Shown here in pieces: positions 8,801-14,275 of a DNA stretch of 27,696 nucleotides; within the stretch, counting starts at the first letter, position 1, and every line of letters starts with the position of its first letter. Under the pieces are notes generated by a model. It had not been told where the DNA came from, did no database searches, and saw only the letters and a list, made by a program, of their open reading frames with translations. The stretch spans positions 1-27,696 of the forward strand of contig JASFEQ010000010.1 of assembly GCA_050124735.1 (NCBI GenBank), in the 5' to 3' direction. A program made the translations under genes and the position numbers. The DNA is from JASFEQ01 sp050124735 (GTDB lineage Bacteria > Desulfobacterota > DSM-4660 > Desulfatiglandales > HGW-15).

Positions 8801-9628
8801 CCTATCCTTCCAATGCCACAGAGGCTCCCTGCCCACTGACTTCTTAAAGCCCCCCACAGGGTCTTTTGCTCGGCTGTCATAGTCAAGAAGCCACCACACC
8901 TCTTGGACCTGACCAAAGAGATGAAAGAGGATATCCTCTTCGACCCTTGAGATCTGAATAAAGCCATCTAGAACGAGGATGTCTGTCAACGTCAAGATGT
9001 GAGGGATGCCACCACCCTTTAAATAGGATCTGACACTGGATATGACATCGTCACCATCATATATCTTGAGGTCCTTCTTGATCTCTTCAAAATCACCGAA
9101 TAACCATGTTAAGTCACTCTCCAGGGCATATCGCCCCTCTCCAGCCCCTGGACTGGCTTCCTCAAGCCTGATAATTCTCCTGGCGAGATCTTCAATGAAG
9201 CGGTCCTGAAAATTATTCCTGACCAGTAGGGAAAAGAAATTGGAGACAGTCCGGTATATGCCAGGAAAATCCATCCCCTCATTGGTGCTTGACAGAAGCG
9301 GGGCGAAATAGTCCAGGCCATCTGGCTGTGTCGCTCTTGTTTGAAGGATTTTCTTGATAAGGAGAAGCTTCAGGCCATCGTCTATGGGCTTGTGGTCTTT
9401 GAAGCGTTCATACTTGAGGTGCTCTTGGAAAATCTGGTGGATGAGGCGAGTTAAAGTGTCTACTCTCACCCTTAGCCAGAATTGGGGATCCACCTCCAGC
9501 TCCATGACCTTGCCTCTCGTGGGCACCAGGTGAAGGAAAGACTGGTTCTCACACAAACCTATCCTGTTTGCCAGCAAACGCTGCCTGGAATCTACGCTCC
9601 TGCCAACAAGGTATGCAATTTTACCCAT
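5822..9628 (-). CDS. AddB/RexB-like helicase-nuclease subunit with PD-(D/E)XK and Fe-S domain
   Basis: A 1268-residue protein with the organisation of AddB. The N-terminal part resembles UvrD-like helicase subunits (for example IFAGGLSADRFPLR near 690-703). The C-terminal nuclease has D1039 in YIDRFD, the catalytic pair D1055/K1057 in VYDYKTG, and a QLPAYAQ segment (QxxxY). Four cysteines, C887 and C1156-x2-C1159-x5-C1165, match the AddB [4Fe-4S] layout that brackets the nuclease. The usual AddB N-terminal Walker A is replaced by VGRSVDSRQRLL, without GKT, so this subunit should not hydrolyse ATP at that site. AddAB processes double-strand breaks for recombination; no addA is in the window. 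The start is ATG at 9626-9628 with a weak ribosome-binding site. Confidence 0.8.
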   Translation of the reverse strand: MGKIAYLVGRSVDSRQRLLANRIGLCENQSFLHLVPTRGKVMELEVDPQFWLRVRVDTLTRLIHQIFQEHLKYERFKDHKPIDDGLKLLLIKKILQTRATQPDGLDYFAPLLSSTNEGMDFPGIYRTVSNFFSLLVRNNFQDRFIEDLARRIIRLEEASPGAGEGRYALESDLTWLFGDFEEIKKDLKIYDGDDVISSVRSYLKGGGIPHILTLTDILVLDGFIQISRVEEDILFHLFGQVQEVWWLLDYDSRAKDPVGGFKKSVGREPLWHWKDRGGWNHERLSHHEAYRISTSLVSLMERAEEADFEFSTERAMEAPFTNPVAGGLYFHGQMDKTPNENLKIKSFANKIDEVCAIAAEIKRIIHEDNLDASQDLGKIRVIFPDLNDYSSLISEIFGSHGLPFSLTKGLSLSSHPLVNIFRSIFEIPLNHFTRDDIFHLFSSPLIREGAERDVSHRKWLVEWGGERLFAEEDLPGLAKFIHNESKRRGDVKLDIFFIDKVARKCGIDRLGLDVSGLWREALQWIRDYYRDRLEHTTVPEERVDLLSEYFWFLAQITVLGETLISFKELGNQKSPEGTVECFLRILDMLGFPENLVRIPEETPGIESEVLRAMLKRDMKAYARLQDLIQASVGEVSLARKLFRINDGYPLLSQFYSTFRLRLNNALLLDERNPNVVRISQWLEMRGRSFAYIFAGGLSADRFPLREEVNFILPEAPHKMFRMGDLIDESRHLFSHVLRNTRKRLYLSFPRYPEEREVQPSPVLIDLEAMVKSHLAPDHENESLEEVFRWDENPYLTSKEELLNATRMKHESHEEGKGNFFPLERVVMKHHSQADNLMRAVRALRCRWAEDGLFEYDGLVQGSVKFDTFLEDKDEIFSPSQLETIANCPMRYLFEHIYGLKTLEELGEEVSRREMGQHVHAILRDFFERLKDEKKNVAEIGLNRAFALAEEVANEYFRAHPFLNKLEFYEFQKRDFLAGLERKAGSPEGSREREGIFAQLLRFEEREFQDTFPAGMEYGFGQEAEAPVVLGKTRIRGYIDRFDITKENRDWVFVYDYKTGGMPTSEMVKKGLSFQLPAYAQALKTSHPFKAISAAFYALKREVFVKGNPIKQRMNDHWEGMRGVDISGVALIDEYADHLVELFEGGYFHHSTDELLCPYCEFRYACYRDTRRMNHLVLSEVDHHIYSGEKNLEKWKRVDNFRREWKAISLSMQKALHLKTESARRKHFETVTNYKAWLRKNAGSLPFYSDYIDELLSKIDHFEKEYLSA

Positions 9629-9713
9629 TGCTCGGCCAAATGACTCTTTTTTGCCATCGGATCTTCGACAATTTGCTTGTTCTGGTTATCTTGAGAGGTT
9701 CAAGTCTAACCAA

Positions 9714-10169
9714 CTATCTCTGGCGGGCGGTAAGCAATTTCTCTTTGTTCAAGGCCATTAGGGTGACCAGAGCCTTGCCTACGAGCGTCTTCTTCTTTCC
9801 CCTAACATCAAAGACCTCCGATTCGGAGATGATGATCTGATTTCCCTCTCTGATCACTTTGGAGTGGCAAACAAGGGAGTCCCCATAAGCTGGCTTCAAG
9901 AAATTGATTTTGAACTCAATGGTCAGGATCCGAAATCCTTCAGGCACAGTACTGAAGGCGGCGTACCCCGCCGTATGATCTGCCATGGTCGCCATAAGCC
10001 CCGCATGGATAAAACCGTCCTGTTGCCGATGATGATCTTCAATCTCCACTCTAGATCGGAAATATCCCCTTTTGATAGCTTCTCCCTTCAACTGGCAATA
10101 CTTTATGAACCCGCGACTGTAGTCCCGTGCCAAGAAGGCTGCCCTCTCCACTGAAATCTCATTTGCCAT
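9714..10169 (-). CDS. PaaI-family hotdog-fold thioesterase
   Basis: A 151-residue single-domain protein of the hotdog fold. The segment HHRQQDGFIHAGLMATMADHTAGYAA, split as HHRQQDGFIHAG and LMATMADHTAGYAA, corresponds to the family's helix-start motif (usually N-x-x-G-x-x-H-G-G). Here the last G-G is A-G, and the Asp in MADHTAGYA sits where the catalytic acid is expected. These enzymes cut acyl-CoA or phenylacetyl-CoA-type thioesters, often clearing dead-end CoA esters. The substrate is not predictable. The start is ATG at 10167-10169. It lies 85 bases upstream of the AddB-like gene on the same strand, so co-transcription is possible. Confidence 0.85.
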   Translation of the reverse strand: MANEISVERAAFLARDYSRGFIKYCQLKGEAIKRGYFRSRVEIEDHHRQQDGFIHAGLMATMADHTAGYAAFSTVPEGFRILTIEFKINFLKPAYGDSLVCHSKVIREGNQIIISESEVFDVRGKKKTLVGKALVTLMALNKEKLLTARQR

Positions 10170-10259
10170 CGCCTAATCTTCCCATCTGGTCTTTCTCACC
10201 TTTTGTTCTCTCCCTGCAAGGGACCACTTCCTCAGCCCGGGCAGTCCGCACTCTAGTTC

Positions 10260-10385
10260 TCCACACAAGCCTTCGACGAGCAGTTTGGGCGAGCCTCTCT
10301 CGAGGTCCTCAGCCAAGTCGGTCGAACTCAGGGGCTCACTGCCGAAAGGCTTGGACCAAAGGCTGAGCTCGGTCAAGGGGGAGTT
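10260..10385. repeat. degenerate palindromic repeat tract
   Basis: This non-coding gap carries broken inverted pieces: CTCAGCC at 10308-10314 with GGCTGAG at 10361-10367, and TTCGAC- and GCTC-containing fragments like those of the hairpin at 2353-2387. It looks like decayed copies of extragenic palindromes. A short frame on the minus strand here has no family signature or ribosome-binding site. Confidence 0.3.
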
Positions 10386-10398
10386 TTGTCAGGGGGGC

Positions 10399-11133
10399 TT
10401 ATGATCTTTGTTTCGGGTACAGCGTTTTGTATTTACCATCCGGGAGCTCTATTCCCACATAATAGATACGCCAGCGTCCTCGGCGTTTCCTGAGCTGGAA
10501 GAGGACATTCTGGGTACCTGAACGCCCTCTGGCCTTGACGAGGAGCCTGGCAGTTCTCTCCCCTTTCAGGACCCTGATCTCTTCTTTGACCACCGCAAAT
10601 CTCAGGTCCCGCCCGAGGCCACGAAAAAGTTTCTGATTGCGGCGAAGATAAGACTCGCATACTTTATACGTCTCATATCCGTTAATGAATCTTGTCAGGT
10701 AATTGATGGGGTTCTGCGTAAATTCACGAAAGGCCGTCTGTGTACGACCTAGCAGGAGATACCCCACAGCCAGAACTATTATCAAAAATACGGCTACAAC
10801 TCCGATGATAAGGGCATCCCTGTGCTTCGGGTATGCCGGCGACATACTCATTACTGTATCTGGAATTTGGTGAGGTGGGATCTCGGAAGTTTCTTTCTTC
10901 GGGCGTTGTTGTTCCGGGGGAACTTCTCCTTGGCGCGCCGGCGATGACTCGGATTTGGTGGTCTGTCCTGAGATTTTGGACTCAGTCTCGGAGGCTACAT
11001 CCACACTCTTTGCGTCACGGTCAATGATCATCTTTGTCCCGCATTGCTTACAAACCGCCTTAATGACCGCCTTGGAGAATTTTTCCTCCGGTATGTTGTA
11101 GGCCATATTGCACACAGGACAATGGATCTTCAT
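10399..11133 (-). CDS. membrane-anchored protein with N-terminal MJ0042-type zinc ribbon
   Basis: A 244-residue protein. Residues 1-40 hold two CxxC pairs (HCPVCNMAYNIPEEKF and KQCGTKM), the MJ0042-type zinc ribbon seen at the start of many deltaproteobacterial envelope proteins. A Pro/Ser/Glu-rich linker follows. One strongly hydrophobic segment at about 105-128 (LIIGVVAVFLIIVLAVGYLL) should span the inner membrane, and a basic 110-residue C-terminal domain should then lie outside the cytoplasm. The C-terminal domain is not recognised. The start is the ATG at 11131-11133 because GGGAGGAA lies upstream; a TTG six codons earlier would place that site inside the gene. It is divergent from the MarR-hgcAB operon. 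Confidence 0.75.
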   Translation of the reverse strand: MKIHCPVCNMAYNIPEEKFSKAVIKAVCKQCGTKMIIDRDAKSVDVASETESKISGQTTKSESSPARQGEVPPEQQRPKKETSEIPPHQIPDTVMSMSPAYPKHRDALIIGVVAVFLIIVLAVGYLLLGRTQTAFREFTQNPINYLTRFINGYETYKVCESYLRRNQKLFRGLGRDLRFAVVKEEIRVLKGERTARLLVKARGRSGTQNVLFQLRKRRGRWRIYYVGIELPDGKYKTLYPKQRS

Positions 11134-11334
11134 AAAATGCCTTCCTCCCAATGACCCTCAAGGACTACCTAACATGTAGCTCCCCGACCGACCGCCGCAA
11201 CTCTCAGGTTTTTAACTATACCAAAATTTTATGGCCCTGTCCCTTGATTCAACGGGAAAATTGCGCTTATCTGGCAAATTAAGACTCACCGAGTCATCCT
11301 TAGCCCTCAGGAGGCTCTTTTTCAAACTTTTTCC

Positions 11335-11362
11335 TTGACAAAGCAACCATTAGTTGTATGCT
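11335..11362 (+). promoter_or_regulatory. promoter of the marR-hgcA-hgcB operon
   Basis: TTGACA at 11335-11340 (perfect -35) and TATGCT at 11357-11362 (-10) are separated by 16 bases. Transcription should start near 11369-11370, right at the first ATG of the regulator, so the mRNA may be leaderless or the true start codon may be further in. Confidence 0.6.
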
Positions 11363-11369
11363 ACAACTA
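11351..11369. promoter_or_regulatory. palindromic operator, probably for the MarR regulator
   Basis: TAGTTGTATGCTACAACTA is a perfect inverted repeat: seven-base arms and a five-base centre. It covers the -10 box and reaches the first base of the start codon. A MarR dimer bound here would block RNA polymerase, giving autorepression of the whole operon. MarR-type operators are typically palindromes of this size. Confidence 0.6.
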
Positions 11370-11833
11370 TGCACGAGAAACTGCCTCACAGTAATCGCGA
11401 GATGTTCTCGCTCTTATCAGATTTGTCCCGCGCCATTCGGTGCTGCCAGCAGGAAGCGGTCTTTTGTGAAGATCTCACCTTCTCACAATTCTTCATCCTT
11501 GATCTCGTTGCAGAAAAGGGACAACTGAGACTCTCAGAGCTCCACAAAATACTTTCTGTGGACAAAAGCACCACGACACGTCTAGTCAGTCCCTTGGTCA
11601 AGCAAGGGCTCGTTCGTCGGCAAAAGTCGAATCAAGACTCTCGAGCCATTAACCTGGCATTGACCAAAGAGGGAGAATCGGTCCGGAAACGGGTCTGGGC
11701 CTGTATTTCAAGATTCGTGGATGTGATCCAGACTGGAATCCCAGAAGAGAAACAAGCGGCAGTCTATGAGGGCGTAAGAATTTTTTTGCATGCCATGCGG
11801 AATGCCTGTGCTGCGGGTCCCTGCCGCATGTAA
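11369..11833 (+). CDS. MarR-family transcriptional regulator, cysteine-rich, first gene of the hgc operon
   Basis: A 154-residue winged-helix regulator. The LSELHKILSVDKSTTTRLVSPLVKQGLV region, split as LSELHKILSVDKS and TTTRLVSPLVKQGLV, is the DNA-binding helix-turn-helix, and QDSRAINLALTKEG is the beta wing typical of MarR. Unlike most MarR proteins it carries a CC pair (C25, C26), C33 and two C-terminal cysteines (C147, C152 in NACAAGPC), which could sense metals, metalloids or thiol oxidation; that is inference. The start is taken as ATG at 11369; a TTG five codons earlier falls inside the palindrome. Its stop is 14 bases before the presumed hgcA start. An hgcAB operon with a MarR regulator, not the more often described ArsR type, is notable. 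Confidence 0.85.
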   Translation: MHEKLPHSNREMFSLLSDLSRAIRCCQQEAVFCEDLTFSQFFILDLVAEKGQLRLSELHKILSVDKSTTTRLVSPLVKQGLVRRQKSNQDSRAINLALTKEGESVRKRVWACISRFVDVIQTGIPEEKQAAVYEGVRIFLHAMRNACAAGPCRM

Positions 11834-11847
11834 CTATCTTGGAGGAA

Positions 11848-13020
11848 ATGATATCTGTGGACGAGAAAGCAATCACCCTAAAGGAAACTGAGAGCGCTGG
11901 TTTGAACACGTTGCCCACACTTGACACAACCTGCTGACCTCGAGGCGGAGAGGCCCAGTTGGGCCCACCTAGCCTGGATCAGCCCTTTGTCACCGGCTCC
12001 GTCCAGACCTCTATGGGAGAAATTCCCCGGATCTCATCCTCCCTCGGCTGGGCCGATCGGTCAGGAAGCATCAAGGCCCGTTGGGGGATTGGACGGATGC
12101 ACTACACCGTGGAAGCTGGTCTTTATGCATTGGGTTCTCCGGTTGATCAATCCCCGGTTCTGGTCACGGCCAATTACAAGTTGAGTTTTGACCGACTGCG
12201 CGAGTCCCTTCCCGGCCTCAATGCCTGGATTCTGGTTCTGGATACCCAAGGGATTAATGTCTGGTGTGCCGCAGGAAAGGGGACCTTTGGGACAACAGAA
12301 CTCGCAAGGCGTATCCAGACCAGTGGCCTGGACCGTATTGTTAGCCACCGGAATTTGATCCTGCCCCAATTGTCCGGTCCAGGGGTTGCGGCACATGAGG
12401 TAAAGAAGCTATCAGGCTTCAAAGTCATATATGGTCCCATTAGGGCCAAAGATCTGCCCGCCTTCATTGAGGCCGGATTGAAGGCTACCCCAGAGATGCG
12501 ACTCAAGACCTTTACGACCCGGGAAAGGGTGGCGCTCATCCCGGTGGAGCTGGTGGAGGCCCTGAAGGCGGTCGTTATCATTATCCCCGCAATGCTCATC
12601 GTCAGCGGATTTCTGGGACCAGGAGGATTCTGGGAGAACATTTTGAATTATGGCCTTTTCTCTATCCCGGCCCTCCTCACCGCCATCATGGCCGGAGCAG
12701 TTCTTACACCTCTGTTGCTTCCCTGGCTTCCCGGGCGTGCCTTCTCGTTTAAAGGCCTTGTTATAGGACTGCTCGCAGCGGCAGTACTCATGGCCTCACA
12801 GTGGGGTAATTTGGTATCTTGGGAGGCTCGTTTCCAGATTATGGCATGGTGCCTTCTGGTTCCCGCCGCCACAGCCTATTTGGCCATGAACTTCACAGGC
12901 GCCTCCACTTACACCTCTCTCTCTGGAGTGAAGAAAGAGATGCGCTGGGCGGTCCCCCTGGAGATTGGAACCGGTTTCGCTGGCCTCGCGTTATGGGTTA
13001 GCGCCCTGATCATGGCATAA
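11848..13020 (+). CDS. hgcA: mercury-methylation corrinoid protein HgcA, with in-frame TGA (possible selenocysteine)
   Basis: HgcA carries a methyl group on a corrinoid and passes it to Hg(II), giving methylmercury. The diagnostic motif NVWCAAGKGTF is intact; its cysteine (residue 140) is the expected lower cobalt ligand. The cytosolic corrinoid domain is followed by five hydrophobic segments from about residue 238 to the end, as in the family. GGAGG at 11841-11845 precedes ATG 11848 (spacing only two bases) and GTG 11857 (spacing 11). Both are in the HgcA frame, which is open except for TGA at 11935-11937, directly after a Cys codon. A SECIS-like hairpin follows. If TGA is read as selenocysteine the protein is 390 residues with a Cys-Sec pair at 29-30. 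If not, it starts at TTG 11959 (353 residues) after a GGAGAGG site. hgcB follows after 12 bases. Confidence 0.93.
11935..11975 (+). promoter_or_regulatory. TGA codon plus SECIS-like hairpin in hgcA
   Basis: TGA is at 11935-11937. Downstream, GGCCC (11952-11956) pairs with GGGCC (11961-11965) around the loop AGTT; GG (11947-11948) can pair with CC (11968-11969), and AGGC (11943-11946) with GCCT (11972-11975). The apical loop starts 20 bases after the TGA and has G in its second position. That fits the published bacterial SECIS pattern of a loop 16-37 bases after UGA with a G in the first two loop bases. The same bases would hold the TTG start and its binding site in the non-selenoprotein reading. 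Confidence 0.5.
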
Positions 13021-13032
13021 GGAGTTGGACTT

Positions 13033-13386
13033 ATGGCTCGAATGATTTATCTCAAGGATGTGGTCACATTGGGCATGGAGCCAGACAAGTGTGTGGGGTG
13101 TGCAATGTGTCTCCTCGTCTGCCCTCATGCCGTGTTTGGTCTGAACAATGGAACAGCTGTGATCCAAGACCGCGACGCGTGTATAGAATGCGGGGCATGT
13201 GCCATGAATTGTCCTGCGGATGCCATTAGTGTAAGGCCAGGGGTGGGCTGCGCCGCTGCGGTCATCAATACAGCATTGGGAAGAAAAGGCGATTCATGTT
13301 GCTGTATTATTGAGTCTCCTGAAAACTCTGGTGGCCCCAAGCCAGTCTCTCCAGAAGCGGTTGCCGGCAAGGCGAGCTGCTGTTGA
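13033..13386 (+). CDS. hgcB: mercury-methylation ferredoxin HgcB
   Basis: HgcB is a 2[4Fe-4S] ferredoxin that reduces the HgcA corrinoid and is thought to deliver Hg(II) through its tail cysteines. The 117-residue protein has C20-x2-C23-x2-C26-x3-C30 and C50-x2-C53-x2-C56-x3-C60; the second cluster shows the HgcB signature CIECGAC. The segment GVGCAAAVINTALGRKG then leads to C89-C90-C91, and the protein ends in C116-C117. The last CC pair is the conserved terminal pair; the internal CCC makes this tail unusually thiol-rich. GGAGTTGG precedes the ATG, 12 bases after the hgcA stop, so the two are translated from one mRNA. Confidence 0.95.
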   Translation: MARMIYLKDVVTLGMEPDKCVGCAMCLLVCPHAVFGLNNGTAVIQDRDACIECGACAMNCPADAISVRPGVGCAAAVINTALGRKGDSCCCIIESPENSGGPKPVSPEAVAGKASCC

Positions 13387-13400
13387 TATCAAGTGATAAA

Positions 13401-13446
13401 ATGGCTTCGCAATTTTATAGAACGCGGCTTCGCCGCTCCGAAAAAA
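13401..13446. repeat. small palindrome after hgcB
   Basis: GCGGC (13424-13428) pairs with GCCGC (13432-13436) around a TTC loop, preceded by an ATGGCTTCGCAATTTTATAG stretch and followed by an A-run. There is no T-run on the plus strand, so it is a poor terminator for the hgc operon. It resembles the other extragenic palindromes of this window. Confidence 0.35.
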
Positions 13447-13531
13447 ATGTGATTTCTACATAATCGGGCTCAAAAAAAAGGCAGATCTGGATACGGATGA
13501 TTAGGGAGGTGAAGCCTAAAAGGCAGTAGGC

Positions 13532-14275
13532 GTGTCTAAGAGAAACCAGATAAGGACCCATAACCTGGCCCGCTTTATGCTCTATATCCTGGCGCATAAA
13601 CCTGACGAATTCGGTCTCGTGCCAGACACTGAAGGCTTTGTGACATACAAGGAATTTCTATGGGCTGTTCATGAGGAGCCAGGCTGGGGCTATGTGAGAA
13701 AGGGTCACATCAACGAGGTCCTGTTAGGAAAGGACCGAGCCCTTTTCCAACCAGAAGGGGACCGCTTCAGGGCCTTGGATAGACGCTGGCATCTCGATCT
13801 TGAGAATCCGACTCAGTCCCCACCGAGAACTCTTTTTGTTGCTGTGAGGAGAATGGCCCACCCGGTCGTCATGTAAAAGGGTTTGACAGCACCAGAAGGC
13901 AGATATCTTGTCCTTTCACCGGATCGAGAGATGGCCGTGAGAATCGGGCAGCGTCGAGATCAAAAACCCGTGTTGTTGGAGATTATGGCTGTCCCCGCGT
14001 GGGAGGCAGGCATTTCCTTATATCCATTTGGCGACCTTTACCTAACCAATCAAATTCCTGCAAGGTTTATCAACGGCCCTCCTGTGTCCAAAGAAGACGC
14101 AAGGATTCCTGAGAGAAAAAGAGAGAAGCCTCCCGAGAGGAGAGCTGACTTTGATGCAGGCACTTTTGTTCTGGATTTAGACAGGGATCCAGATTCTTCT
14201 CACCGCACCAAGGGCAAGAAGCAAAAGGGATGGAAAGAGGAGGCCAGGAAAATCAGAAGAAGGAAACGGCACTGA
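13532..14275 (+). pseudogene. KptA-like RNA 2'-phosphotransferase, interrupted by one TAA
   Basis: Two frame-continuous pieces together resemble KptA/Tpt1. The first half (LARFMLYILAHKPDEFGLV ... GFVTYKEFLWAV ... RDxRALFQ-type segment) matches the N-terminal winged-helix part. The second half (YLVLSPDREMAVRIGQRR and PVLLEIMAVPAWEAGISLYP, then LYLTNQIPARFI) matches the C-terminal part with its NAD-related arginines. They are separated only by TAA at 13874-13876, with no frameshift, so a single base change such as GAA to TAA would explain it. The usual L-Y-H-G-T is replaced by LFVAVRR, so this was already a divergent member. It starts at GTG 13532. The basic tail overlaps the start of the next gene. 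Translation from the internal TTG at 13883 cannot be excluded. Confidence 0.6.

Noticed and set aside
10173..10376. A 67-residue protein on the minus strand
   Set aside because: It lies on repeat fragments, has no ribosome-binding site and no recognisable motif.
11134..11152. TTG start six codons before the zinc-ribbon membrane protein
   Set aside because: The ribosome-binding site GGGAGGAA would then lie inside the gene.
11310..11335. A terminator hairpin (AGCC/GGCT then CTTTTTC) before the MarR promoter
   Set aside because: Only four base pairs can form with a seven-base loop, and no plus-strand gene precedes it.
11848..11937. A separate 29-residue leader peptide before hgcA
   Set aside because: Not fully excluded, but it is in the same frame as HgcA, ends in Cys at the TGA and is followed by a SECIS-like hairpin, so continuation through the TGA is the preferred reading.
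13378..13450. TGA after the terminal Cys-Cys of HgcB read as selenocysteine
   Set aside because: HgcB normally ends in CC. The frame past the TGA runs only about 21 codons through a palindromic repeat and shows no protein-like composition.
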